Source: CAYOWQ01 sp964407695 (GTDB lineage Bacteria > Planctomycetota > Phycisphaerae > Phycisphaerales > SM1A02). Taken from it: a stretch of DNA of 64,000 nucleotides. How positions within the stretch are numbered: position 1 is the stretch's first letter; each line of letters begins with the position of its first letter. Under the pieces are notes generated by a model. That model saw nothing but the letters and a program-made list of their open reading frames with translations. It was not told the DNA's origin and searched no databases. The translations under genes were made by a program, and so were the position numbers. Location: positions 620,001 through 684,000 of the forward strand of contig CAYOWQ010000001.1 of assembly GCA_964407695.1 (NCBI GenBank), read 5' to 3'. Positions 1 to 9,098 of the stretch are shown here, piece by piece.

Positions 1-81
1 CATCCAGGCGAGGGCGCTGGCAACCCAGACGGCGACGCCGGAGAGAAGGATGGGAAGCCAGAGATCGTGGAGGGCGTGCAT
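1..81 (-). CDS. N-terminus of a small membrane protein, cut by the window edge
   Basis: Read on the minus strand, an ATG at 81 opens 27 codons starting MHALHDLWLPILLSG and running off the left edge. An AAGGA ribosome-binding site lies about 7 bases before the ATG. The residues form one hydrophobic segment (LWLPILLSGVAVWVASALAW), which suggests an N-terminal membrane anchor. The opening resembles a family of small uncharacterised planctomycete membrane proteins, but that is recalled from memory and the rest of the gene is missing. No function can be assigned. Confidence 0.55.
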   Translation of the reverse strand, partial: MHALHDLWLPILLSGVAVWVASALAWM

Positions 82-131
82 GATGGTGTCCTTGGTGTTG
101 TGAAGCGATCGTGGAACTGAGGCAGCGTGCC

Positions 132-158
132 GGGACCATCGATTCCGTCGATGGTTCC
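132..158. other. Inverted repeat between two minus-strand genes
   Basis: GGACCATCGA and TCGATGGTTCC pair around the loop TTCCG, giving a stem of about 10-11 bp with one G-U pair. No T-run follows on either strand, so it is not a classical terminator. It lies between the aldo/keto reductase (3' end 303) and the start of the truncated membrane gene at 81, so it could be a leader structure or a factor-dependent termination site. Confidence 0.35.
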
Positions 159-302
159 TGGAAATGCCGGCGGGGATTGTAATTTGGAATGCCGTCGGCA
201 GTGCGGCCGACGCCGCGGCGACCGCGCTCGGGGGGAACGATGCGGCCGGAGGAACGCCGGACACTGAAGGACCAGGCTGATGGGATGGGAACGGCTGGTA
301 AC

Positions 303-1286
303 CTAGCGATTGATCATCTGCTGCTGCTTGGGGGCGTATCGATCGCCGTGAACGGTGATGCGGGACGCGGCCATTGAGAGTGCTGTCACTTCAGACTGTG
401 TGAGGTGGACGCCGGCGGCCGCGATATTCTCCCGCAACCGATTTGACTTGGTCGTTCCCGGAATTGGAACGATCCATGGTTTCTGAGCCAGCAACCAGGC
501 AAGGGCGATCTGGGCGGGCGTTGCACCTTTTCCCAGGGCGGTTTCGGTCACAAGATCAACCATGGCCCGATTGGCCTTGCGGTTCTCTTCGGAGAAGCGC
601 GGCACGGAATTGCGGAAGTCAGTGGCGTCAAACTTCGTCGACTCATCGATGGCTCCGGTGAGGAAGCCCTTGCCAAGCGGGCTGAAGGGAACGAAGCCGA
701 TGCCCAATTCCTCGAGCAGCGGCATGATGTTGTTCTCCGGCTCGCGCCAGAAAAGGGAGTATTCACTTTGAAGGGCGGCGACCGGCTGGACGGCGTGCGC
801 CTTGCGGATGGCGCTGGCGCCGGCTTCGGAAAGGCCGAAGTGACGGACCTTCCCTTGCGCGATGAGGTCCTTGACCGTTCCGGCGACATCCTCCATGGGA
901 ATATTCGGATCAACCCGATGTTGATAGAGAAGGTCGATGTGATCGGTGCGAAGCCTCTTGAGGGAGGCGTCGGTCACTTCGCGGATGCGGTCGGGGCGAC
1001 TGTCGAGCCCTTCGCCGGGTCTGCCGTTCCTGAAGCCGAACTTGGTTGCGATGACCACGCGGTTGCGAACGGGCGAGAGGGCTTCTCCGAGCAGCTCTTC
1101 GTTGGCGCCGGTTCCGTAGACCTCGGCGGTATCAAAGAAGGTGACACCGAGATCGACGGCTTCCCGAAGGAGCGAAATTGCAGCGCCATGCTCGGTGGCC
1201 GGGCCATAGCCGAAACTGAGGCCCATGCAGCCGAAACCGATCTCCGAGACCTTGAGACCGCTGTTGCCAAGCATGCGCGTGTGCAT
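303..1286 (-). CDS. Aldo/keto reductase
   Basis: A 327-residue NAD(P)H-dependent oxidoreductase of the aldo/keto reductase superfamily (YajO/Tas-like group), expected to be cytosolic and to reduce aldehydes or ketones. It begins MHTRMLGNSGLKVSEIGFGC. The active-site Asp and Tyr lie in FFDTAEVYG, the catalytic Lys in VVIATKFGF, and the catalytic His in DLLYQHRVDP. The C-terminal cofactor-binding segment is IPGTTKSNRLREN. The ATG at 1286 was chosen over an upstream in-frame start because GAAAGGAA precedes it and homologues start here. It is divergent from the MscS channel gene. The substrate cannot be told from sequence. Confidence 0.93.
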   Translation of the reverse strand: MHTRMLGNSGLKVSEIGFGCMGLSFGYGPATEHGAAISLLREAVDLGVTFFDTAEVYGTGANEELLGEALSPVRNRVVIATKFGFRNGRPGEGLDSRPDRIREVTDASLKRLRTDHIDLLYQHRVDPNIPMEDVAGTVKDLIAQGKVRHFGLSEAGASAIRKAHAVQPVAALQSEYSLFWREPENNIMPLLEELGIGFVPFSPLGKGFLTGAIDESTKFDATDFRNSVPRFSEENRKANRAMVDLVTETALGKGATPAQIALAWLLAQKPWIVPIPGTTKSNRLRENIAAAGVHLTQSEVTALSMAASRITVHGDRYAPKQQQMINR

Positions 1287-1363
1287 TTTATTCCTTTCAG
1301 GTGGAGGATCGCTCCAAATGAGCGATCCGCTTGACTCTATCCGTGTGGGTGCGAACATTCTGC

Positions 1364-3511
1364 ATGACGAACAATCAACGCGGGAGCCAGGACCCTAGCC
1401 CGCGGCTCGTACGAGGGAAGAAGCCCGCGATCCGTTGGTGTCTGGCGTGTGTCCTGGCTCTTGGCTGGTTGTGGCCTCAGTCGACATTTGGCCAGCCGTT
1501 GCTGCCGGTCAAGCGGGATGGCGGACCGGCGGGTGGACCCAATCCGGCCGTACAACCGACGACAGCGCCCCTCTCCGACGCAGAGAAGGTTTCGCGGCTG
1601 CGCCAATCGATTGAAGAAGCTCAAGCACGGCTCGCCGAGTTGAAGGCGAAGATCGCGCCGGCCGAGGGCGCTGCGGAGCCTGAGGTCAGCAAGGCGGAAA
1701 AGGCATTTCGCATCCTCGATGAGGAGCGCAACGACAAACAGGCAGCGCTGGATGCCGCATCGGCCGAGGGGTTGAACGAGAAGGTCGACAAGCTCTCGCA
1801 GGAGCTCGGGGAGGTTCAATCGCGATGGCAACTCGCCAAGGACCGGTTCGACCTCGCATTGAAGGAACACAAGTCGCTGCAGGAGCAGGCCGCGACGGTT
1901 GAAGCGCGATTGAAGCAGGACCAGGAGGCGCTGTCGGCACTCCTGGCGCCGACAGCGCCGGTGACCAAGCCGGCTCTTCCGACAGAAGGCGGCAAGGAGG
2001 CAACTACAGAACCAACGACGGCGCCGATTGAGAATGCAGCGCCGATAGCCGCACCGGGCGTCCAGACCCCGATGCCTGCTGCGCCAGTGGCTCAGGAGAA
2101 ACCCGCCAATGGCATTGCCGGATCTCCCACGGCCGCCAAGCCGCCATCAAAGGAAGTGGTCAAGGCTCAGGAGAAGGCTCAAGAGAAGGAGGCGGCTGCC
2201 CAGCAGGCGGAGCAGGCTGCGAAATCCGTCGAGGAGCGACTTGATCTCCTCAAGCGACAGATCAAGACCGAGCGCGAGCTGTTGCAGACGGCGCAGGGGA
2301 AGGCGGACCTGGCGCGGCAGGAGGAAAACACGCTTCAGGAGCAATTGAGAGTCAGACGAGAATCGGGAGAGGCCCCCAGCTCGTATCGGGACCTCGCCGA
2401 TTCGCTTTGGGATGCCCGCAATCGCAAGGACAATGCCGTTGCCGAGGCGAGTGACCATGCAGCGCGAGTCGAGAAGCTCTATGGCGAGATGGCGGAGGTG
2501 CAGTCGGAGCAGATCGGGGTGCTTCGAGAGGCGCAGAACAAGCGCGGGGAGGCGGAACAGGCGCAGAGTGACCTGCAACGAATCAGCAATCCCTTCTCAC
2601 TCGAGAATCTGCGGAACTGGATGTTGAAGAGCGGGCCGCGAGTGATCGGGATCATCCTGGGTGTCGTGCTCCTGCTCTGGTTGACCAAGGTGTTGCGGCA
2701 TCGGTTGGCGCTCTATTTTGCAAAGCAATCCGAACACGGCAGCTTCGCAGATCGCGTGAATCGCGCGCGAACGCTGACGTCGGTCCTGCAAAATGCATTC
2801 ACCATCGCCGTGATTGCGGTGGCCTGCCTCATGCTCCTCACCGAATTCGGAGTGAACGCCGGGCCGCTCCTGGGCGGTGCGGCGGTGGTGGGTCTGGCCG
2901 TGGCGTTTGGGGCACAGAATCTGATCCGCGATTTCTTCTCGGGATTCATGATCCTGCTTGAGAATCAGTATGGAATCGAGGACGTGATCAAGGTGGGGGA
3001 TGTCGCCGGACTCGTCGAGGATGTGACGATGCGGGTCACTGTGCTTCGCGATCTTGAGGGCGTGGTGCACTTCATTCCCAATGGAGAGATCAAGGTCGTC
3101 AGCAACATGACACACGGCTGGTCGAGAGCCATGTTTGATATCGGCATCGCCTACAAGGAGGATGTCGATCGGGTCATGGACGTGCTCATGACACTGGCGG
3201 AGGAGATGCGCAGCGAGCCGGCGTGGCGGCACATCATTCTTGAGAAACCGCGGATGCTCGGTGTCGATGCATTAGCCGACTCTGCGGTGATGATCAAGTT
3301 CTATGTCAAGACCAAACCGCTCAAGCAATGGGATGTGAAGCGTGAACTGCTGCGCCGGATCAAGAATCGCTTTGATGAGCTTGGTATCGAAATTCCGTTC
3401 CCGCACCGGACGATTTTTCACCGATACGAACAGTCGACAATGACCGGGTCGAGCGAGATCGAGGTGATCGAACGCGAACTGAAGGAGCGAATGCGTGCCC
3501 CCAAGAACTGA
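1364..3511 (+). CDS. Large MscS-family mechanosensitive channel with coiled-coil N-terminal region
   Basis: A 715-residue protein. A signal-like segment (ACVLALGWLWPQSTFGQ) is followed by about 370 residues rich in Ala, Glu, Gln and Lys, predicted to be periplasmic coiled coil broken by a Pro/Thr-rich stretch. Three membrane segments start near residues 424, 470 and 500. The third is the pore helix and contains GLAVAFGAQNLIRDFFSGF, which runs into the MscS beta domain (VEDVTMRVTVLRDLEGVVHF) and a C-terminal alpha/beta domain. The family releases solutes on hypo-osmotic shock. It is far longer than E. coli MscS (286 residues) and closer in layout to MscK. The ATG at 1364 is preferred to an in-frame TTG at 1331, though the site lacks a strong ribosome-binding site. 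Confidence 0.92.
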   Translation: MTNNQRGSQDPSPRLVRGKKPAIRWCLACVLALGWLWPQSTFGQPLLPVKRDGGPAGGPNPAVQPTTAPLSDAEKVSRLRQSIEEAQARLAELKAKIAPAEGAAEPEVSKAEKAFRILDEERNDKQAALDAASAEGLNEKVDKLSQELGEVQSRWQLAKDRFDLALKEHKSLQEQAATVEARLKQDQEALSALLAPTAPVTKPALPTEGGKEATTEPTTAPIENAAPIAAPGVQTPMPAAPVAQEKPANGIAGSPTAAKPPSKEVVKAQEKAQEKEAAAQQAEQAAKSVEERLDLLKRQIKTERELLQTAQGKADLARQEENTLQEQLRVRRESGEAPSSYRDLADSLWDARNRKDNAVAEASDHAARVEKLYGEMAEVQSEQIGVLREAQNKRGEAEQAQSDLQRISNPFSLENLRNWMLKSGPRVIGIILGVVLLLWLTKVLRHRLALYFAKQSEHGSFADRVNRARTLTSVLQNAFTIAVIAVACLMLLTEFGVNAGPLLGGAAVVGLAVAFGAQNLIRDFFSGFMILLENQYGIEDVIKVGDVAGLVEDVTMRVTVLRDLEGVVHFIPNGEIKVVSNMTHGWSRAMFDIGIAYKEDVDRVMDVLMTLAEEMRSEPAWRHIILEKPRMLGVDALADSAVMIKFYVKTKPLKQWDVKRELLRRIKNRFDELGIEIPFPHRTIFHRYEQSTMTGSSEIEVIERELKERMRAPKN

Positions 3512-3542
3512 ACGTGTCGGCCGCGGAGCGTCGAGCTCATCA

Positions 3543-4193
3543 ATGGCGAAAAAGGTTACCAGGAAGCCGGCGACCAAGCCCGTCGCCGCGACGACGAAGA
3601 AGGTTGAGCGATCAGCGAAGGCAGCCGCTTTGCCCGTGGAACGGATCCGATTCACCGCGAGGCTGCTTCAGCCTCTCGAACGAGGCAATTCACCGGATGA
3701 CTCATGGTGGTTTGTGAAGCTTCCGAAGTCGACCAGCGCCAAGCTTCCATCCCGGGGAATGGTGTCGGTGGAGGGCACCATCAGCGGCGCAGCGTTTCAG
3801 GCCACGCTTCAGCCGGATGGTGACGGCAGCCACTGGCTCCGGGTGGATCAGAGTCTCTGCGAAGCGGCGGGCGCCAAGGTCGGCGACAGCCTCTCGTTCG
3901 AAATTGCACCGCTACCGCCGCACCGGGAGCCTGAGCCGAACGTGCCGGCGGATCTTCGCAAGGCCCTCAAATCCGCGGATGCGATGGCCCGCGATGTGTG
4001 GGACGACATTACGCCGGTGGCGCGGCGCGACTGGATCGCGTGGATCGTCTCGGCCAAGAAGGACGAAACGCGGGCGAAGCGCATCGCCACCGCCTGCGAC
4101 ATGCTGGCCAAGGGAAAGCGGCGGCCGTGTTGTTTTGATCGTTCGGGGATGTACGACAAGAGCCTGAGCTGCCCGACAGCGGTCGAGGAATGA
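3543..4193 (+). CDS. YdeI/OmpD-associated-type protein with DUF1905 domain
   Basis: A 216-residue protein. The N-terminus is a basic Lys/Ala/Thr tail (AKKVTRKPATKPVAATTKK). Residues about 35-125 match DUF1905 (FTARLLQP...WWFVKLPKS, then GDSLSFEIAP). The C-terminal part matches the OmdA/YdeI region (PADLRKALKSADAMARDVWD, then ARRDWIAWIVSAKKDETRAK). Biochemical function is unknown; relatives are annotated as bacteriocin-protection or OmpD-associated proteins. An in-frame GTG at 3495 would overlap the MscS gene by 17 bases and cannot be excluded; the ATG at 3543 gives a better N-terminus. Confidence 0.8.
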   Translation: MAKKVTRKPATKPVAATTKKVERSAKAAALPVERIRFTARLLQPLERGNSPDDSWWFVKLPKSTSAKLPSRGMVSVEGTISGAAFQATLQPDGDGSHWLRVDQSLCEAAGAKVGDSLSFEIAPLPPHREPEPNVPADLRKALKSADAMARDVWDDITPVARRDWIAWIVSAKKDETRAKRIATACDMLAKGKRRPCCFDRSGMYDKSLSCPTAVEE

Positions 4194-4552
4194 AGCAGGG
4201 CTGTCGCTGCTGTCCATCTCGTGCCAGCGCAATTGAGTCAATCAGTTGGATGCGACCATGCCGTGGTCGCCCGCCTCGACTCTCGCGATCAACGTGACGC
4301 CGTTTCCTCGCTCACCGAAATGTCGAGGCCATCTGGGTCTGTGTAAACAGCAAGGCGAGCGCCAAATCCCGCTCTCGCACAATTTCAAACCCATTCGCCG
4401 CCTTTGCGGAATCCTTGCTTCCTCTATGCGCGAGTTTGACAGTGCATCGCTCCAATCCTTCGGTGGTGCGGTGTTCATCCGAGTGCAGCGCGCACCTGCC
4501 CGCACCCCGTCGGGGGCGATTGTTCAACTCGATCATAGAGAAGGAGAACGTG
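4194..4552. other. Intergenic stretch without a recognisable gene
   Basis: About 360 bases between two plus-strand genes. No protein-like reading frame or RNA gene is visible. It should hold the promoter of the following secreted-protein gene, whose ribosome-binding site (GAGAAGGAG) ends near 4545. Confidence 0.6.
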
Positions 4553-6127
4553 ATGGTTGTTCGATACGCACCGAGCGCCGGCCTGGCCATGATTCTGGCT
4601 GCGGCGGGCATGGCCCAGGTTGAATTCACCGGCCGCTATTCCCAGGATTTCGACGGTCTTTGGAATTCCGGAAATGTCACCATGACCGGCAAAGGCCCCC
4701 ATGCCCTCAGCGGCATTTTCAGTTCCACCGGCGTGGACGGCTGGTTTGGGGCCAACTTCGCCGGTTCCAGCGCGGACACTGAATTCAAAGCCCAGGACGG
4801 GAGCCAGGGATCCAGCGGCGGCCGCGGCGTGATCTCCTTCGGCACCACGAGCTCGACCGAGCGCGCCCTGGGCGGCGTTCCAACCGGAAACCAAGGGCCC
4901 ACCTTCGGCCTCGTGCTGACCAATGCCACCAGCCAGACCTACGTCTCGCTGGATATCGCGTTCACTGGCGAGCAGTGGCGTGCGGGCGGCGCGGGCATCC
5001 CCAACGTGTTGGCGTTCAGCTACGGCATCGGCGCCAACCTCGCCGACGCCACCACGCCTGTTCCCGAATTGACTTTCAATACGCCGATCCTCACCGGCGG
5101 CGAGGTGGCGCTCAACGGCAACGATCCCGCCAACCAGACCGCGCTCAGCGCCACCATCACCGGGATCAACTGGGGTCCCGGACAGACCATCGTGCTGCGC
5201 TGGGAAGAGTTCGACATGTCGGGGCAGGATAATGGCCTCGCCATCGACGATCTCTCCATGACCGGCAAGGCGGGTTCGCCGAGCGGCATCAAGGACCTGA
5301 ACCTCAATCATTATGAACTTGCGGCCACCTATGCCCTCCCATCCCCCAGCGCCTCCGAAGCGTCGGCCGTGACCTACAACTGGGATACGGGCACGCTCTT
5401 CGTGCTCGGCGATGAGGGGGATGCGCTTGTTGAAGTGACCACCAGCGGTCAGCCCGTCAGCGAGATGTCGCTCACCAGCTTCGAGGACACCGAAGGGCTC
5501 ACCTACATCGGCAACAGTCAGTTCGTCATCGTGGAAGAGCGCCTTCAGGACGTCTTCCTGCTCACCTATGTTCCCGGGGGCACGGTTGATCGCAGCGAAC
5601 TCCCCGGTCTCTCCCTGGGAGAGACGGTCGGCAACGTCGGCCTCGAAGGCATCACCTTCGATCCCTCCACCGGCCACTACGTCCTTGTCAAGGAGAAGAC
5701 CCCGCAGCAGGTGCTGGATGCCGTGCTTGACTGGCGTCTACCGGCCGGTTCGGCGGGCGAACTCTTTGTGCCCGATCTCGGCGTTGCCGACCTTTCCGAT
5801 CTCCAGGCAGCGTCCACCGTTCCCAGCCTCATCGGCACCAGGGATCAGGACAGCCTGCTCATCCTGAGCCAGGAGTCACAGGTCATCCTCGAGGTTGATC
5901 GCAGCGGCAACATCCTCAGCAGCTTCAGCTTCGCCGGCATCGCCACCAACGCCGAAGGCATCACCATCGGTCCCGACGGGACGATCTATGTCGTCGGCGA
6001 AAATCCCTCGCTTTACGTGCTCACGCCCACCTTCGTGCCGCCCTGTCCGTCGGATATCAACGGCGACGGCACGGTCGACGGCGCTGACCTCGGCCTGCTG
6101 CTGGCCGACTGGGGCCGCTGCCAGTAA
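4553..6127 (+). CDS. Secreted SdiA-regulated-like protein with single C-terminal dockerin-type repeat
   Basis: A 524-residue exported protein. It has a short signal peptide (VRYAPSAGLAMILAAAGMAQ) and an N-terminal part of about 230 residues in the style of a surface beta-sandwich (FTGRYSQDFDGLWNSGNV). From about residue 245 it has a beta-propeller-like region resembling the SdiA-regulated family (SEASAVTYNWDTGTLFVLGD, DTEGLTYIGNSQFVIVEE, GLEGITFDP). It ends in one calcium-loop repeat, INGDGTVDGADLGLLL, then WGRCQ. An AAGGAG site sets the ATG at 4553; an in-frame GTG lies immediately upstream. A strong terminator follows. The ligand or substrate is unknown. Confidence 0.85.
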   Translation: MVVRYAPSAGLAMILAAAGMAQVEFTGRYSQDFDGLWNSGNVTMTGKGPHALSGIFSSTGVDGWFGANFAGSSADTEFKAQDGSQGSSGGRGVISFGTTSSTERALGGVPTGNQGPTFGLVLTNATSQTYVSLDIAFTGEQWRAGGAGIPNVLAFSYGIGANLADATTPVPELTFNTPILTGGEVALNGNDPANQTALSATITGINWGPGQTIVLRWEEFDMSGQDNGLAIDDLSMTGKAGSPSGIKDLNLNHYELAATYALPSPSASEASAVTYNWDTGTLFVLGDEGDALVEVTTSGQPVSEMSLTSFEDTEGLTYIGNSQFVIVEERLQDVFLLTYVPGGTVDRSELPGLSLGETVGNVGLEGITFDPSTGHYVLVKEKTPQQVLDAVLDWRLPAGSAGELFVPDLGVADLSDLQAASTVPSLIGTRDQDSLLILSQESQVILEVDRSGNILSSFSFAGIATNAEGITIGPDGTIYVVGENPSLYVLTPTFVPPCPSDINGDGTVDGADLGLLLADWGRCQ

Positions 6128-6195
6128 CTCTCTCTCACCGCCGGGCACACCACCCGCCCGCCGGGCACGAATCATCCACCGTTCACGTGTAAACA

Positions 6196-6231
6196 CCGAA
6201 GCGCCTCCCTCGGGGCGCTTCGGTTGTTCTT
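6196..6231 (+). terminator. Rho-independent terminator after the SdiA-regulated-like gene
   Basis: CCGAAGCGCC and GGCGCTTCGG form a perfect 10-bp stem with an 8-base loop, followed by TTGTTCTT on the plus strand. It lies 68 bases after the stop codon at 6127. Confidence 0.85.
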
Positions 6232-6274
6232 GCGTCCACATCGACCGAGATACCATGGCCGCCGGAGCAAAGGC

Positions 6275-6970
6275 ATGCACACGCTCATCCAGCCCGACAG
6301 CGTCTCTGAAACCGTGTCTGCGGTGAATGCCGCCTTCTTCACCGGCCGGAAACTCAGCGCTGCCGCGAGAAAGGAAATCGCACTCTGGATCGCCGACCGC
6401 CACGGCCGACCGCGCGCCTACGCCGACACCTTCGCGGGCTTTCCCGATGAACAGACGCTCGGCATCCGGCTGCCTACCGGCGAGCGAATCACCTCCGCCT
6501 CCGCCCGCCACATTCTGGGCGAAGAAGCCTGCCGCGCCCTGCGCCTGCTCAACGTGCGCTCGGCCGCCGTGGCCTCCGCACTCCGCGCAGCCGACATCGG
6601 CCTGCGCGCCTGCCTGAAGCGCGCGGAAGAGGATCCGCGCAACGCCAATCCGGGCCGATTCTGCTGCGGCCAATGTTCCGTCGGCGTGTGGCGACATCTT
6701 CTGGCGGGCGGGCTCGACCGGCAGGAGGAGCGGCTCACCAAGGGCATCGCCTCGCTGCGCATCGCGCGCGATGGCGAAGGTCGGTGGCGGCGATTTCCCT
6801 TCTGGTACACCGTTCTCGCCCTGGCTGAGGCCGATGTGCCCAGCGCTTCCGCCGAGTTGAAGTACGCCGCCAGACTACTCGAGCGGCCGGCGGCAGCGCA
6901 TCGCCGTGCGGGCTCGCCGAATGTCTTCGGCAGAGAAGCGCTGGCAGCGCGGGCGCTGGCGCGGATGTGA
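6275..6970 (+). CDS. Hypothetical protein with Cys pair
   Basis: A 231-residue soluble protein with no signal peptide or membrane segment, rich in Ala, Arg and Leu and predicted to be largely helical. The only striking motif is FCCGQCSVGVWRHL near the middle, whose Cys residues could bind a metal or be redox-active (inference). The ATG at 6275 follows GGAGCAAAGG. A hairpin lies just after the gene. No family is recognised, but its codon use and length make it a credible gene. Confidence 0.7.
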   Translation: MHTLIQPDSVSETVSAVNAAFFTGRKLSAAARKEIALWIADRHGRPRAYADTFAGFPDEQTLGIRLPTGERITSASARHILGEEACRALRLLNVRSAAVASALRAADIGLRACLKRAEEDPRNANPGRFCCGQCSVGVWRHLLAGGLDRQEERLTKGIASLRIARDGEGRWRRFPFWYTVLALAEADVPSASAELKYAARLLERPAAAHRRAGSPNVFGREALAARALARM

Positions 6971-7011
6971 GGTTGGAGCTGTGCTGTGCGTACATCGAGG
7001 GTGGGGATGTT

Positions 7012-7044
7012 GGGTGACACAGGCAGCTTGCCTGTGAAACACCC
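7012..7044. other. Nested inverted repeat downstream of the Cys-pair protein
   Basis: CACAGGC and GCCTGTG form a 7-bp stem around AGCTT, flanked by GGGTG and CACCC that can extend it. No T-run follows, so it may be a factor-dependent terminator, an RNA-stabilising hairpin or a dispersed palindrome. It lies 42 bases after a stop codon. Confidence 0.5.
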
Positions 7045-7115
7045 ATTGAGCAGGAATTGAACCGCACTGGACGCTGTTGACATCCAACGCGTTGTTGTCG
7101 AAGCTACGACCCAGG

Positions 7116-7454
7116 ATGTTCGATCCCCAAGAGGTGCTCGACAATCTCAAGCAGCACGGAGCCGATCTCTCGAAGCCGGCCGAACTCATGTTCTTCATGT
7201 ATCTGCCGAAGCGGCGGAGCGCGGAACTGGCCGCCGAGGAACTTCGGGAGAAAGGATTCAAGATAAACGTCCGCCGTGCGCCTACCAAAAACATCCTGGA
7301 GAGGCTCTTCGGGCCGAGAAGCTACTCCTGCATTGCAGAGATCCGGGCGGTGCCCGAAGAGTCTTGGTTGATTCAGACGGTCAATGGCATGGTTGAACTG
7401 GCAGCGCGATACCACGGGGAATACGACGGGTGGGAATCGAGCGTGGAGACGTAG
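7116..7454 (+). CDS. RraB-like protein (regulator of ribonuclease activity B family)
   Basis: A 112-residue protein matching the RraB family: the core AELMFFMYLPKRRSAELAAE, then LREKGFKINVRRAP, and the diagnostic C-terminus AARYHGEYDGWES. In E. coli RraB binds RNase E and inhibits or redirects its activity. Whether this protein does the same is inference, since the family is also found outside gammaproteobacteria. The ATG at 7116 was chosen because homology starts at FDPQEVLDNL; an upstream in-frame codon at 7077 would add 13 unlikely residues. Confidence 0.8.
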   Translation: MFDPQEVLDNLKQHGADLSKPAELMFFMYLPKRRSAELAAEELREKGFKINVRRAPTKNILERLFGPRSYSCIAEIRAVPEESWLIQTVNGMVELAARYHGEYDGWESSVET

Positions 7455-7493
7455 CCGCCTGTGACCGGGTGGAAGCGGGGGAGCCTGGTGGCT

Positions 7494-9098
7494 CTAGGCC
7501 ATCACCCCTCGAATGCGCTCGCAGAGCTCCGTTGGAATTCTCTTCTCATTCAATCGCAACGATCTCTCGACGTCCTCCCGTTGCGTCTCGGTCGGAGCGT
7601 ATCGGTACGGGCGTCGAATGAATGATTCGAGCAGGTCGATGGCCTCCTGTGCCACGACAGAATCGTGGTGACCTGCGGCGGCCAATCCATCCGCCAGGGC
7701 TTCGTACCACGGACGCTGCAACAACACCTTCAGAGCGTAGCGCGCACTGTGCGCGTGCGGAGACGCCCGGACGACATTCAACAGGCCCTCTCTGGGCACG
7801 CTGTCGCCGAATTTGATCAATCCGCGCATCGCTTCGCGGGCGATCAGCGCGCGCGCATCAGACAACAGCCCGATCAACAAGTCGATGTGGTGCTCGCCGT
7901 CAAGCTGGGCGATGGCGCGAACGGCTGCGGAGGCGATCGTCGCATCGGCATGCTCGATGAAGGGCGTGAGCCATTCACAATCGTCCGGACCGCCTGTCTC
8001 GCCGAGTCCGGCGATGGCTGCACGCAGGTTCGCAGCGGAGTCGCAAGCGAGTTCTCGAGTGTAGGGCGCGCGAGCATCGAATTCCGGGACATCGCTTCGC
8101 AGAAAGTGCCGTGCAGCCTCGCGGATCGAGCGGTGTGCGTCGAGAAGCGATTCCTGCAGCCACGCAATTCGAGCAGCGGTCGGAGCGTCCACCATGGCGT
8201 AGAGCGCCTCCCGGCGAATATGCATGAGACGATTCTCGCGCATGCACTGCAGGAGCGCTGCCCTGCCCGGGCACGCGGTCCACCGCCGCACCTCGGATGC
8301 AGCGATGTTCCTGCACACGGGGTCGACATTTGCGAGCCCGAGATCGATGAATCGCCGGCGCTTGGTGTCGGGCAATGTCATCGCCGCGTTCATGGCCCAT
8401 CGGGCCACCCGCCGCTCGCCTGAACCGAGCGCGCGTTCGAGGGTCTGGGTTGATCCGGACGAACACATCAGCTTCGCAACGGCCTCATTGAGCCATCGGT
8501 GATCGTGTCGCGACCGCGACTGCAAGGCGTCCAGCAGCCCCACAACCTCCAACCACTCGGAAAGATGTTCCGCGGTCAGTCGCGCCCGCACCGCCCGATC
8601 CGCGGCCGATCGGACCTGCGGCACCCAATCGTTCAGCCGAAGCAGCAGAAACCGCAGCGCTGAAGCCTGTCCACCGCAAAGGCGCTCGATGGCCTGCTCG
8701 CGAATGTGGCCGTTGGGATGAAGGGACAGTACGCCCCACGCCATCACGGGCAAGGTCTGGCGCGCTGCGAGTTCCGGCCGGAGGGTGTGCCAGCCGCAGG
8801 TCTGCAGCGTGGATTGTCTCAGCCGGATCTCGAACGCAGGCAGTTCGAGCATCGGGATGCGTTGAGCAAGTTGATCCACCGCGTCAATCGCCTCCCCGCG
8901 TCGCTGCTCATCCAGCGCAACCGTGTAAGAGAGGATCCACGGGATGGCTCGCCAGTCACCACCCGCCACCGCGGCGGACACATCGCGACTCACGATCGAC
9001 GCGGGTGGATATCGCCGCGTCGGCGTTGACCCTCGCCAGAACCGCGATGCGAAGCTCCGAAGCTTGTGCCATCGGCCGGGGTGGCGTGACTCGAACAT
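7494..9098 (-). CDS. HEAT-repeat-like protein
   Basis: A 534-residue protein built largely of alpha-helical repeats of about 30-35 residues, for example HIREQAIERLCGGQASALRF, VPQVRSAADRAVRARL and ALIAREAMRGLIKFGDSVP. This is the pattern of HEAT or PBS-lyase-like scaffolds that bind other proteins. No catalytic motif or clear signal peptide is visible, so it is probably cytosolic. The ATG at 9098 (MFESRHPGRW) starts outside the 20-bp repeat array. An in-frame extension to 9425 exists only because that array is open in every frame. Its partner is unknown. Confidence 0.75.
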   Translation of the reverse strand: MFESRHPGRWHKLRSFASRFWRGSTPTRRYPPASIVSRDVSAAVAGGDWRAIPWILSYTVALDEQRRGEAIDAVDQLAQRIPMLELPAFEIRLRQSTLQTCGWHTLRPELAARQTLPVMAWGVLSLHPNGHIREQAIERLCGGQASALRFLLLRLNDWVPQVRSAADRAVRARLTAEHLSEWLEVVGLLDALQSRSRHDHRWLNEAVAKLMCSSGSTQTLERALGSGERRVARWAMNAAMTLPDTKRRRFIDLGLANVDPVCRNIAASEVRRWTACPGRAALLQCMRENRLMHIRREALYAMVDAPTAARIAWLQESLLDAHRSIREAARHFLRSDVPEFDARAPYTRELACDSAANLRAAIAGLGETGGPDDCEWLTPFIEHADATIASAAVRAIAQLDGEHHIDLLIGLLSDARALIAREAMRGLIKFGDSVPREGLLNVVRASPHAHSARYALKVLLQRPWYEALADGLAAAGHHDSVVAQEAIDLLESFIRRPYRYAPTETQREDVERSLRLNEKRIPTELCERIRGVMA

